Below, in pieces: positions 28,901-44,000 of a stretch of DNA of 64,000 nucleotides (its first letter is position 1; every line of letters starts with the position of its first letter). The position numbers were made by a program, and so were the translations under genes. This DNA comes from Temnothorax longispinosus (Eukaryota; Arthropoda; Insecta; Hymenoptera; Formicidae). The notes under the pieces were generated by a model. It did no database searches. It saw only the letters and a program-made list of their open reading frames with translations, and had not been told where the DNA came from. The stretch lies in NCBI RefSeq assembly GCF_030848805.1, contig NC_092367.1:18161692-18225691 (forward strand), written 5' to 3'.

Positions 28901-31900
28901 AACCGAAGCCCCTCTTAAGACAAGATCCTATTAACGATCGAGCATAAACCCTGTATCCCTTGCAACACAGTAGATGCACCTTTGACATGAAAACCACTAG
29001 TCTAGCCTCGCAGCTGAGATACTGACGTAATCACTCTACTTACTGTTAAATAATCCGCAATGCTTAATCAGGAAATCCGCAAACATTATCCAGGGAGGTC
29101 TTTATCTAAGGTAACGTCTCATGATGATCATTTAGAATTTTATCGCGTGTAATATGTGTGTACATGTGTTAATTTCAAATTTCTTATTTAATTTAATGAC
29201 TTTCCAAATTATATTATTGGACTAATTGTATCTAAAATACAATTGTGTAAATAATTTTAATTAATGAAACTGATCTAACAAAATTATTAAAAACTGCAGA
29301 ATTTCTTACATGTCACTTTGTAAATTTATATAAATTTCAATTTGAAACTGTACAGGGTTGGGTACGTCCCTACAAAACGCCCTTTTAGACCTTTTGGGGT
29401 AATAAAGTATCCATTATCTATCTATATAAATTTTATTTATTTATTATTTATATTTATATCTGGATTTTGTATAGTGATATTAAACATAAACAAATAAATT
29501 CCCTTCAAATTCTTAATACGGTAAAGTGTAAAGACATTAGACAAAATATAAAAGAATTTCTAAAGTTTCTATTGTGGGATTGCTTGTGTATCTCTTGTAA
29601 GCTACATTAGTAAACGGTACGATCATCGCTGTGTAAGCAATCAGAAAATAGCACTAATAGATTTTATCGAGGACTGGAGCCACAGCAGGCGAACGGTGTT
29701 CCGTCGATCAAAGAAACGCGATTTTCACGATCTGATTTTAATCAGCGTACACAAACACGCGGAGAATCGCCGATATCGACTCTTTCCGGCAGGGAGTAAC
29801 TTCCATTCAGGGAGTAACTTCAGATCCATACAGTTAGATTGCGATTCCCATTTACTCACGCTGTACGAACCGGAAATCCTAAAAATAAACCAGTACATTT
29901 CATTACGAAAACTGCCAGATGTTGCAACTGTTCGTGATCGTTTTAGCAGGTTTAGCTCAACAGTGCCACTTTTTGATCAACTTTTATGTCATTATATTCT
30001 GTTTTGAAAGTTTTATGTATGTATTTTAAGTTTTATATAAAAATTTTACTGTTCATATGTTTTAAGTTTTATGTAAAAATTTTAGATTTATATTAATTCT
30101 AGTAAGATTGAAAAGAAATTGAAAACTGCCTACTTATATCTTTTCCACTAAAATATATTCATTCTTATTTTCAATTTCTATATCTCTCTACATATAATAT
30201 GATACACCTATTTATCTTCAGTTCAACTTTCTCATTTTTAAATTGTTATCGTGCAAATCTCGAGTAAAATAGATTAATAACTACTGAATCAGTTTTCAAA
30301 GCATAAACAATATTTTATTCATCTTCAGCTCAATTTTATTTATGAACCGCGATCGAACGTTCACCGTCGCGATGAAAATCAGAACAATCGGAACAATAAA
30401 AATCAGCGATCAACTCTTGGCGGGAAATCCATGAGAGTGGGCGAGTCCGACAGTGTACACACTGTACACGATCTGGTCGCACGAACTATATTACCATGGC
30501 AATTATGTGGCACATTGATCTCCGCTTTTCTTGGGGTCGTTGTACTCACAAATCGATCTCCAAGAAACGGAGCAAGGGTGACGGCGCGCGGTCAGTTCTC
30601 TAGGGGGAATAACGGGCACCCAAGTCGCGTATCCTTCATCCTTCGAGATATCTGACGTTCTTTCGTTCGACGTTTCTTTCGAGAAACTCGTGTCCGCAAT
30701 CTCTGACTAATTTTAGCAAAGTGACAGAGCACACATACACACACACACACACACACAAAGTACACACATCGATTTGCGCGTGTACGCGAAAAAATAGACG
30801 CGAGAAATCATGGGTGACTCGCCCGAATCGATCTCGCTCGACAAGGTAGAAACCCAAAGAATAGCTATCTTGGGAGAGACGACGTGTTAAATCCGGAGAT
30901 GGCTACAGTTTTCAAGGGGAGGAAAAGACGATCGTTCAATTTCTGACAGTGGCGCGCACGACGAAATGGCCCGACATTTAAAATGTTTGCCTTTCGTGGG
31001 AAGCAATCTTGGTATTTTTTCTCTCGAGAAAAATGATATTTTTCCAATATATTCAAATAAAAATACTATTTTTGGGAAAACGATATTACAGAATCCTTAT
31101 TGTATCATATGTATACCAATTTCGTTTTGTAACAAAAAATTTAATATAGTCATATATAGAAATTAGAATGTTTGTGTGCCTGTTTTAAAAAAAAAAGCAA
31201 TATACTTCATACATATTGCTATAGAGATAGAAAAAGCTTCAAATTTAGACGTAAAATAATTAGCATAAGCCAATTTATCCATACAAAATATTTACACAGA
31301 CTTGTACAAAATTGACGACAATTCCGAGAAGATACGAGCTGTTCGTGAGGATAAATATAAAGCTACTACATGGAGCTTAAATTACTGATCACGCGGAGGA
31401 TAAGCGAAGAATGATAAATGCTCATATTTATTCACGAGTCTCGGTGGGAGAAAGCTCCTCTTAAAATTCTCGGCGAGACTGTGCGGATCACCGGACATTC
31501 GGGCACTTTTAAATGATGCACCGAAGCGAATGTTAAACGATCGTAACTTCCAGTGTAATAAGTCTTTCGTCGAGAGAAGCTCAGTTTCGCTTCTCGATCT
31601 TCTTCCCTCTCGCTCGGCAGTTTTCCGGGCGAGTTTCCCAACGAGGTTGTTATCGATCGACCGCACGGTCCTTTGTCGTTCGCGTTTCCTATGAAATTCG
31701 CCCCGACGTAACCAACCGTTCGCGAAATAAATGCTGCAAAGCCGTATGTGCAATTGCGTATCGCGATTAATAATGCAGCGTGATAAATGTGCCATTCTCA
31801 TGGTTTTTTTAATCGTCCCTGATGGATCGGAATTAATTTTCGAATTAAAATACAGCAGATTGTTAATAAAAACTTTCGCCTTTCGCTTTTATCGGAACTA

Positions 31901-32479
31901 CGGATTTAAGTAAATATATTTAATAAAGTAACAGCAGGTCCATTTATTAAATTTAAATCCAGCTTAATATCAATAATGTTATAATGTTATCAATATCACA
32001 GAGAGAGAGAGAACTCGTCTTTCCTTCATTCATATTTTTAAATTAAACTATAGATTATACTTACAATAAAAATTTTATTTTTACGATACAGATATTTCCA
32101 TGTAATAAAATTTTATTTAATGGAATTTATTCCATTATCTATTTAATAAAATTTATTCCATTAAATATCAAATCGAATAATCATTATGTTGCTTCGGTCG
32201 TATGGGTTACAGTTTCAATTAAACTATAATATTATAGTGAAGCTGATAAATAATATATTTAAAAAAGTGTGATATGTTTAAAAACTTGCCTACTTGTGTA
32301 CCAGAGTTCTTAATTTTAAACACACACCAAATATTTAAACGAAAAATGTATATCGCGAGAGGACGAGCGCGAGAGAATAAGAACGACGAGACGGAAAGAG
32401 AGAGAGGGACGGGGGCGGAGTAAAAGCAGAAGCGTTATCGAGCGGTACTGACTCGCCCTCTCCATCCTTCTCCTGAACT

Positions 32480-32543
<64 letters not shown>

Positions 32544-34955
32544 CTCTCACCTTCTCTCTCGCTGTCAAGCATGGGATGCCCTTTATCGTCTTCTCTTTGT
32601 TTCGCGCCCATATTTTCCGCCCACTCGCGGCCCCGCGTACTACGAGAAAGAAATCGGAGTAGGCCGGCCGGAGGGCTTTCCACCCGATTTTCCCGACCGA
32701 TCCCGTGGCCAACCTGATCACCGCTCGTGTATCATCGACAGCTAAATGGAACGAGGTGTCCTAAACGTGAGTAACGCTATACGAGACAACGGCTCCGTTC
32801 GCCGTGAGAGCATGAGGGGTGGCTGCAAAGTTCCGGACTTTATAAGTGTATAAGCTGTCAGCGCATCTCTGTCCAATTTCTCTCAGGACAACCTTTTTAC
32901 GTTGAAAATAATAAAGACAAATTATATAGGTAAATAATGATATATTCAAAATTTTTAACAGAGAACCAGATAACTGCTTCTAATTCAAAATGACTGAAAC
33001 TTTTTATTTTAAGAATAAACCATTTGTGAAATAATAAAAAATATATTATCTAGAGTAAGTACTTAATTTTTTGTATTCATTTGTTAATTTAATCATTAAA
33101 GCCTCGATTAAAGCTGAATAAGTTTAAAAGTTAAACGGATTTGTTTCCGCAGTTTACTAACCAAATACTATTGAAAAAGTTTCATTATGCTGTTAAATCG
33201 CATTGTGTTAAGAAAAATAATCCCACAATCGATACTGATTTAAGAAGCGAGTCACATCAAAATTTGCCTCCAGTTAATAAGTAGAGCAGTTGATGAAACT
33301 TTCAAATGTTTCACTGAGGTCACTGTTTGTCGTTCTTTGATCTATTTGTCCTCCACGGATACGTCCTCGTTTCCCTTTGAAAGTCCTGGTCTCCCTGGAG
33401 AAAAGTCCTATCTGACAGCTATCATAAGAGTATCTTCGTAATTCAGTGTGCCATTCAATATTGATCATAATCTTTTCAAAACAAATTCATTAAAAAATGA
33501 GAGTTTACAAATTTCCGTTCATAAAACTAAAGATTCTTTCGACTTTAAACTTTAAACCCACAAAATCAATATAATGCTACAAATTGTCATTTCTATTAAA
33601 TATATATATGTATATAATTATATAATTGTCAAAAATTGCAATTTCTATTATATCTTCTCGTCGTATATTTAAATTCAATAATTAGATTTTAATATTATGC
33701 ATGCGACATTGATTTCAAGCAAATTTTATGCTTTTAATTTGAACCCAATTTTATGATTGCAATGCGTTCCATTTCGTAACAATTACTTGTGAATCATATT
33801 TCCTGACAGTACTTTGTTCCCTTCAAAGTAACCAATTAAAGAGCTTGTAAAGAAACGGAGCGAAATTATTCTGACAAATTACCTGGGATATTTCCGCTTT
33901 TAAATATTCTCAGCAACTATGTAAAACGCAGCAGATATCTTGTTGGTCGGTTTCGACATATTTTACATCTATCGGTGTGTTCTTTATGTAAACCATCTCT
34001 CGCTTTTTCCTTCATCCTGCTAAATTATTATCTTTCATATATTTAGATACAGGAACGCTCAGTATTCGAACGATTACATCATAAAGGTCCGAATAGATTT
34101 GGCAAAATTTTCATTAAACAAAAACTCGACTTTTATCTTTTCCCATTTTTGCCTGTTTAATACATGTGTAATTTTCGTTTTTTAATTAACGGATATGAAT
34201 AAAAATAAGTTTTGATTTTTGCTATTTCCATCAGCTATGTCAAAAACGCCCACAAGTCTTATTCTTTTCATTAGTCTTAAATTAGGTTGTATCTTGCTTT
34301 CGTTTTTCCTCGATCCCTTTTCCTTATTGCTCACTATTACTCATCACAACGTATGTAAGTGTATGTACATGATGTGTAAATGTATGTGAGTGTACGCAGT
34401 GTTCGTTGAACTCGGGTCTGTGGGTTCGCCGACAATAAGCCCAAATGACTTTGCGGATCAGTCATCCCTGCGGAATTAATGTACAATCTCGAATTTTTAA
34501 CCGGCAGCGTAACCTCTCGCCACACCGCCATAAACTGCCATAAAACTGTGACGCATACACACGTGTCTGCTAATTACGTCAATACATAGGAACCATGTAA
34601 GCCGGGGGCGATATCAGCGCGACACATCAAACACGAGGATAAAAAATTGGCAGGCGCGGATCGATAATGTATATCGCCCACAATACAAAAAGGTCAACAT
34701 ATTGTCAAGAGATTCTTCGTAACGTAAAAGATATAATATTGAAGGAAATTAATTGAATCTAAACGAGAAATTAAATTATAATTCAATCACAAGTTATGAT
34801 ATTGAGGATTTTTGAGAAACATTATGAGAGAGATTGTGAAGATCTGTTTTGTCCTGCAAAATCGCAGGGACACGTCGTGTATATCGATTAAATCACATTT
34901 GATCCTATTTTTATTCATCGCCTTGCGACTTTGCCTATTGGCAGCTTCGCGCTTT

Positions 34956-35008
<53 letters not shown>

Positions 35009-38000
35009 CCCCTCCCCCCCCCCTTTCTCCACAAATCTATTTCAATCTGCGTTGCAAACTGAAACGGATCGTTCGCATCGATTCGCGCGCGCGTCCACTC
35101 GCCGGCGAATGTCAAGAGACAATTGATTTCTTTCCCCTCCGCGTGCACTGGTGCATCAATTGCTGCAGTTCGCGTAGCAGTCGTGCATTGAGCGTCGTGC
35201 GACATCGCCGACAATTGTCTCGGCAATTTCGCCGATCATTACGATTCTTCGTTACTTTTATTGTCATGAATGCGTCTCTGTTACGGGCAATAACCGGTAA
35301 CAACGTTACCTATCAGATGTTATCATAAGTGACATAACTGGCAGCAGTGCCGCATCTACATCGCTTGCTTCTATGTTTGCCCCTTATTGCACAGGAAAGT
35401 CTTTCTCTCTTTAGAGAAGACTGTAATTAGACGAAACAATATGACAAAAGAAAATGTTTGAAACATACGCGTGTTTGAAATCTTATTAATTACTTCGATA
35501 AGCACCGAAGAATATTTTTCTACGTACAAGAAGTTGTAAATGTCTAATTAATTTAAGAAAAAAATGTAACTTATAGCTTCTACTTTTGTAGTTATTCTAT
35601 GATATTTTTACTTCTTGTTAATTAATCTAAATAAATAAATAAATAATAACGCAAACTTTTCTTAAAACTAACTCGCAACATATTTATGTATCTCATGTCA
35701 CGTTTATTTAAGCTCTTATATTAGACCGATAAAATCCATAATACCTAAGGCGTGTGCGCTCAGCGTTAAATGCATCATGCGAGAATATCGATCCTGAATG
35801 CATGTAAAATTATTTTGGCCAGTACCCGTGAAAGCTCGAGAGGAGTACAAGATAAACCTGTAGAACGCTATTCGGTCGGACATTTTTGCGCTTGGTTAAA
35901 CCGAGTAACGCGCGATTGGCGCGCATACTAATCGTTTTTGTTTCGATCAGCTCGAATACGAGTCGCACATACGCGGAAGAATAAGCGTTTTCCTAGATAA
36001 CGCGCGGGTGGAACCATCGATCGTAAACGTCGAATAAAAGTGGAGTTTATCGGATGTCCCCGATATAACCCAGATGTCCCAGTACGCGACCCAGATAGAA
36101 GGGGGAGCTTCCCAATGAAATGCTTTTCTCAACGCTCCAACATACTTCTGACTTATTTTGGTAATACAGTATAGGTCTAATTAAGACACGATGTGCAAAA
36201 GTTATATTAAACAAGCACAGAGAGTATAGCTCGCAATTTTTAAAACCAAGGAACGACTGTTATCAGTAAAATCATTCTTTCCGCGTTTTTGTTTTATTTC
36301 ATATAATCATAAAAATATCATAAGAATTCGAGAAAGTAACATTTACTTCCAGCATATTATAAAAATTTATTGTATATATAATGCAAATTCCTTTATAATA
36401 TTAATTAATGTTGATATAGCGAATTTATTAAAAAATTCCTTAATGTTTGCGAAAATAATAAGAGCTTTATATTCTACGGATATTTACATTTTTGCATTAT
36501 TAAACATTAACGTTGAATATAACGACACGATTGGAATGTTAAACCGTATCAGATATAGCACGCATTGCATTGCATATGAAATTTTTCGAGATAAAAACTT
36601 AAATTATGGAATCGACGTCCTCTGCTTTTTACTGGCAACAAAATTTTCAGTCGTTTTGAAATGGACATCAAAAATTGACTGTTTAATAATTACTCAAAAG
36701 GTTCTATTTTTACAACAGTCAATATTATACGCTAGAAATATAACTTGTACAATTTTTGTGGTATTTTTTCTAAACCGTGTACGTAGCTTACCAAGTTTAT
36801 TGAAATTAGATTTCTGAAATGAAAAATATAATAAATTCCAATATCATGGATTTGGTATTTTTCTGTATAAAGGAAGGAGGAAAAGAATCGTTTTGTTAGA
36901 CGATAACAGTTATGAGTATGTGTGAGAACTATATAGTATTCTATATATTCTATGTCAAGGTAAGGTTAATAACTTCACAAAACAAAGAGAATTATTTGTA
37001 GAAGAGGGCTTTTACACAAGTTCACTTATGTTAGTAATAATACTTCTCATATCACTTTTCTTATTTGTTATTTCAATTATCAAAAAGTAATTAGAAAGAA
37101 CTGTCTAAAGAAAGAATTGTCTGCGATAAATGGGGAAATTCGTTTTCCCCGATTATTTACGAATTATAAGTAATTAAAATGTCAAAAACAAATTTCAAGT
37201 TTTTACTAATATTGAATTCTTTCACCGCAGTAAAAAAAATATTATTGCAAAAAAAGATGATTTTTATTAGAAAAATGTTAGTCTTTTAAAGACAGATGCA
37301 AAGTTATTTCTTGGCATAAACTGTGTAAGGTTTATTAGCCTCGATAGCCATTTGAACTTTTTATGAAATTTATGTAACATATACTACTTCGACATTCACG
37401 TTTATCTAGAGCTCAGCCTATTGTCGGCGAAGTCAGCAAAGCTTTTTCTGTCCTTATAAATCCGTTCGATATCGATCGTGTCCGAGGCTGGACTTAGTTA
37501 TCGTATTTTCCATACCCCAAGGTTGTTGCATAATAGACTATAATTTACGTCTGAAAAATCTTTTCGCAGATTTTGACGAACGTTTTTCCGCATATCAAAC
37601 AGACTTAAGATCCTTTTAGTTAAGCGTTGTTAGATTGTAAAGAAGTAACATTTCTTAAAGAAAGCGCAACGTACGTTTAAAAGACCATCAAACTTACGTA
37701 ATAAATTATAATAAATATCAACACGTTGACACCTTAGCATGCGCAAACACCGCTAACATATTGGAAATCATTTTCTTATTAGATAAAGACGTTGCAGAAA
37801 AGCGAAGTATTTAACGTAGGGGACAAGCGACAGAAATTTATGCTGTTCCGCATTATCCTATGTAATATGCATTTGCATCGCATATTATTATAGCCTCTCT
37901 ATTATATACGAATAGAGAAAAATGTGAAAATAATTTAATATCATGAAATCCTTCGTCTTCTCACATCGTCATGACATTTAACACATTGTCTGCAAGTCAG

Positions 38001-41000
38001 TATTAGACACAATGAATATGTTATGCCATGAATAAAATAGACTACTATAATAATGCATGCAGCATGCATTAAAATTGACGTGGCATCAAGTCGGTAGAAT
38101 TCGGCATAGCGCTTTCACATAACTATTTCATATTAGAAACGGATTTAATTTATATTGCGATGATAGGGTCACGCGTTCGAATGTAAATGTAAAATATATC
38201 ACATAAATCGCGTGTTGCGGGAAATAAAACGAAAATCTCCCAAATCCAAGCCAAAATCAATACGAAAATATGATAAAGTATGATATGATACAAAATCGAA
38301 TCACTTTATATATCCAAGTTTCACTGAAATTTACATCTCTAAGCTTTACTCGTAATTTTTAAAATAATCGGATTTACTCAAGCCAATATACTTCGGGCGT
38401 CGTCAATTGAAAGTTGACATTCTCGCATTGGTCGTGCTCGCACGCGCGATCGTGGTGTAAAAGCAGAATACATCCGTCTATATCGATCAGCCTAAATATA
38501 ACGAGGCGAATTAACGGAGGCCCTATGCCACATGCGGCAAAAATATGGTGCGACCGCATTGTTCCGTGTTCAGCGACTAAATCCGCGACTCGCCTTCGTT
38601 GTGAGGGAACGTTTCCATAATGTCTCAAGGATATTCTCCGCGCCTCTGATCGGCGCGTGTCCTTCGACATCCCGCCATTTATTAATCATTCATCGACGGC
38701 GTCAGAATAAACAGTTGCCTGATCAATACATACAGCGGGTGTAAATACGAGAATGTAATTTAACATCAATGAGCAGAAGGAAGAAACAATGGAAGAAACG
38801 TCAGATTATCGCGATTAACCCTCTATTTATAGCGTGGGACGATCATTAGCAATTCTAGCGTATAGGAAACGCATCATATTTACGTCATACTTGCGTTCAA
38901 CTTGCGAGAAAACTTTGTTACGTTTAACTAATTTTTCTTTCCGTGCTTGGTACAGATATTTTGTTCTCTTTTGTTCTCAACTGTATTTTTATGCTGGAAA
39001 TATAAAACAGTACAAACTTTTATTAGTTTTGCCATGTTTTCTAGTTTTGCTTATATGTTGATGTTTACTCGTTACTTGCGTATAATATTTGTATTAAAAA
39101 TCACGTCGAGCTAAAATATCAAGTAAAGCCAAAGTTTAAAAAAAGTTTTAAAAAAATCTTCCTCGAGGAACTATATACGAAAGAGCTCCCGCGAGCCTTT
39201 AATGTATATACTCTTGTTCCTTGTATTATAATGCGACTTTGGACGAGCTTGATAGAAAAGCGGAATACCAAAAGAGGGGAAAAGAGAACGGACATGGTAA
39301 CCCAGACGACGAGAATCCCGACCCGTTTGAGAGCGGACAGATGTGAGAGAAGATAGAACGACGAGTTCGCGGATTCGTCGCGACAAGATTCATCGGATGC
39401 GAAAATAGAACGGGTCACTGGATGGCCCGGCGATAATATAATTAAACGAAACGAAAGTCTTATTTCTCCGTCTGGAAAAGATGCAACACGTGGGATAACT
39501 TATTTGCCAAAATTAATGGTCGCGTCTTTAAATAAAAACAAAAACAATTTATTTCCTTTTTCCGTTCGCAGTTTTTATTATATAAAAATTATTCTTTGAA
39601 AATAATCCACTATCGACTGTTACTCGTCTGCTGAAGCATCTTAATGAGAATTATTAATAGCGATTATGTAAAATATTTGTAAAAAGATAAGCTTGCTTTA
39701 CTTTGATTGCATACAAATCGATTTTATCGTGGTGTTTAAATATTCAGTTCGAGTTCGAATTAAATATCTTCAATACTATAATATTGTGCGTTGTTATGAT
39801 GTAAATAATGGAAGAATAATTAAGAATGCCAAATACGAATGCTGCATTATGCATTTCTTTCTATCGGACAGCATAATAACGCTCCCTAAAATCGACCGTC
39901 TTCATGTAGCCACGGCCTCGAATAGCAGCTGCAACTCCAGATGAATTACAGTGGCGTGTGAACATTCATGAGATGAGAGACGGTATTGTCGGCACTTAGA
40001 CATGAACAGATTCACATCCCACGGCAACAGCGTTTATACAGTACGGGCATAAGATCGACCGACGTCCAGAAAAGCAAGTTTAAGATTATATAGCTCTTTC
40101 GTTATTAAGTCATTCGTGAATACACTTTTCTCACTTTCACTTGAACGAAGCGGACAAAAAGGAATTATTTTTAATTAAATTAGAGATTTTCTGACATAGA
40201 TTTAGTAACTTATCCTTTTCACCTTTACTAACAGCGCAATTTTAATTAATGTCAGGTGTAACGTTGAAAAGATAATTGGAATATTTCTATAATTGGTATA
40301 AAATGTAAAAATAAAATTCAAAAATATATTTACTTTTGCGTAAATATCAATTTTAATTTCGGAAATAGTGTTATTTAAGCCAATTATTAAATAAAACAAT
40401 ATATAAATTTCGGGTAATTAAAAACAATATAGTATAATAAAACAATATTAATATTAAATAAATCTGATTTTTGTATACTTTGACGTACGATGTTGTTTTC
40501 AGAAATGTGTTTCTGAACAGAAAATAATGTAAAAAATTAAGGGAAAATCTATGTTAAGATTAAAGATATAGCCGTAATTCGAGTCGATAATAATCAGATC
40601 AAATTTTCGGAGCTAATAATTAGATTTAATTTGCAAATAAGATACGATACCTATTATTTTTATTAAATAGAATGTCTCTATTTCATTTTGCAAGAGTCAA
40701 ATTGGTCTTGTTTTAATTTAGATGTTGCAATAATCAAATAATTTTAATAAAGATAGAATTTCAACAAAATTTTATAATCCAAAATAACAAATAAGCTCGC
40801 ATTTGTAATTAATTTGTAGCTTGCAATGCGCAATGTCCTAATTTTTACAAAATGTTAAATGCAGCGTTAAACGTGCATCATTCATTTTTCTCTTTGAATC
40901 ATGAAAGACCATTAATTTTATGAATAAAAGATTTTCAAACTAAGATTATTTTGCAACATTTGCAGACATTACTATTAAAAAATAATATTTTTCATTTTTT

Positions 41001-44000
41001 CTTAACATAATTCTTTTAGTAGTTAATGTGACAAAAATTTTAAATTATTTATTCATAAATTTTATAAAATATACCGATAGACTACTACTTTTTAATAATA
41101 TTCACAGCAAAAAATTTATGTGTGATGTACATGACGTGATCTCTCAATCGGTGCTTCAACTATTCAGACTATCACATCGCACCATTCAATTATCGAAGTT
41201 ACCAACATTCTCAACATGTTTCATGAACATAGTATGTGTGAGAGTTCGTAGACGCCATTCTGCCTTCGATGCGGGAATTCGTGCAGAATGTAATTTTCGC
41301 ATTTTACGTCGTATCGCAGGGTATAGAAGAATATAAGTTGAGAATATTACAAAATTGTAAAAAGTCAAGCGATATTTCTTACGAGTCACACACGCGTATC
41401 ACGAGCCAATCTTGAACCGCTCGCTACCGTGAGAAAGAGAATTAATTTCTCACTCGCGTTAGGATCGTTATTTTTTTTTCATCCCTGCTGCAGACAGTTT
41501 AATGCGTTTTTTGCACGTTCCATTCTCAGGTTGCCGATGCTAATGGAAGAAAGGAAGGGTGCAGGAAAAGCCCGCCGGAGGCTGTGTGCGGATCGATCGA
41601 AAACTCCACTTACTCTCTCAGCACCGCATCGAGGGAGACGAATGAGAATTATTTCTTTCGACGTTTCTCTTCGTCGTTCGCGTACATCTTTTTTTCTTCT
41701 CCCCAAGCGATATGGTGATATTAGCTTGTTCAGCAACTTCTTCCGGAAAATTACGCGATTTCTCGTAAAGCTTTCCGCAACGACCAGGCCGGAGAAATTC
41801 AAAGAGAATAAACGAAGTTAATAAATTCATCTATAAATTAATATTGTTAATTTTTGTAGCAGCGGAAGTTAAAACTAAACTTTAACGTTATTTCCCGGTA
41901 GAAAGCCGAGTACCGTCATACGAGATTATTAATCTCGTGAGCATCAGCAGAAATATTTTATGATCCTATCCCGCGTTTAATTAAGAGCCCTTTTTTAATT
42001 GCGCGAGATTATAAAGTTGAAGTCCGATAGATGCGGCCGTTTGAGTTTTCTAATATAAAAAAAGTATAAACAGTTCATTCGCATAAAACAAATAATATGC
42101 TATATTTATAAATTTTTATACCTTTATATTTTGTGTCATAATTATTTTTATGGATGGTATAAAACAAAGAGAAACCTTTCCCTTGTCCGTTTTGGCGTAG
42201 GTACCTAATGTAATGTAAATTTATTTCCTTAATTTTGTGCTAAGGAAAATATACGACTACCATCCAGTGATGCGCGCAATGAAAATCGTCATCGATATAA
42301 AAACCTCGTCGACGCGGGCGTAATTTACAGCGTATCCGGCTCGCCCATAATTGCGAATTTTGCACGAGGTGGGCATTACGGGAACAATGGGATTTATGTA
42401 AGCCTGACAAGTACACGTACATCGCGGGAGATGTACGCCTAGCAATACGCGTTTACTAAGACATAGGTAAACGGAGACAGAGCCACGAATGTGGGCAGGC
42501 AGCCAGAGAAACATCTAGCTCTTTGAGATTCTTCCGCTCACGGGGGCAATGACTTATTCGACGCCGCCGTGAACGCGACACGCGTGTAAAAACAGACGTA
42601 TGCACGCATACGGTCCCGACAAATCGCGCGTAAACGCATTCGAGTACGGATTTAATTAACCCGGGTGGAAAAATGTGAATAAAGCGACTGCAATCCGCAG
42701 CACGTCGTTCTTATGTGACATGCGTTTTTGACAAAGCCAAAAGATACCTTTTTTCCTCGGATGGTTTCATCGGATTCACGCGCTGTGGTCGCTAGACCAC
42801 AAAACATAACATGGTAACAAGACAAAATGATGATTTAATTAAAAATTGGTGTGTATGTTGTGTGCGTTATGAAGTTTTCGCGGTGATGAAGTATCATCCA
42901 TGACTTTTATACAATCAAATTCCATGAATTCTCACAAATATGTATCGTATTATGTATCTAGAAATGTAAGTTGTTATATAAATTTTTTCTCAACAGTTAT
43001 TACATATTATTTTATGAAATTTTGCTAAATGTGTTATGATATCGTAATAAAAATATTACTTCCTCATTATGTGACAAATTACTCAAATTCCAGCAATACG
43101 TCAATATCCTCATATAATGTAAATATGTTAATGCATTGGTTATTTTAGATTATGAAGATTGCATTTTATATAAAATGTTTACTATCGCGAAAATTTCGAA
43201 ATATCGTAATAAATATCGCGGGGCTATCGAGGAGCTTAGCAGAGCTCGCATGCATGAGCTTTGTTTAATTAATTTATCGACGTATCGAATGATATCATTG
43301 TTAAATATCGTAAAGCGATGAACGCGAAAACAAATTGCGGCGTGAGTGAAACTTGTTGCCGTGCCATGAATGATTACGAATGATTTACGCGAAATTTGCG
43401 CGATGACACGCTGCACCCCACACTGTCATAACGTTAATTAATTCACAATCTCGTAATTGCGCGCATTGTAATAATGGACCAATTACCGCAAAAGCTTCGG
43501 GGGTTTATGCAACGCTCGCGAAATCGGCATATAAAAAAGGTGGCTCCCCCTTCGTGTTGCATTTCTAGCAAATCGATAATAAGATTCTGCAACAGTGTCG
43601 TTATTGTAGAATAAACTGCCGTTATTCTAGCTTGAAAATTTGCTTAAGGAAGCTTAATAATCGTAATGTTCGGTGACAAATCCTCAGTGACGTCACGACA
43701 GTTAGAATGACTGTCTTTTAATGTGTGACAAAAATTTTTGCTAAAGATATTTTATCTTATTTATGAAATTAATACGTAATGTTTCAGCAGACATAATGAT
43801 TCGCTGCTTTCGTAAAGATCCCACCCTCTGTACCACACTACGTCAAAAGATTATTCATCAAAGAGTTGACCCATTTCCAGCTGACTATAAAAAATAAATG
43901 CATTTTATATATAATATTTTCAAGTTTTTTTAATTTTCGCTTTAAAGGGGATGTTGGTCACAATTCAGCTACCCCAAATAATGTGAATTGTTTTCTAAAA

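Noticed and set aside
32461..32721. Minus-strand ORFs with RERERERE repeats
   Set aside because: Direct translation of the TC microsatellite, not a protein-coding signal.
41429..41821. Plus-strand ORF of 130 codons, with minus-strand ORFs across the same patch
   Set aside because: Both strands are open over the same GC-richer patch, and the peptides look like translated non-coding DNA.
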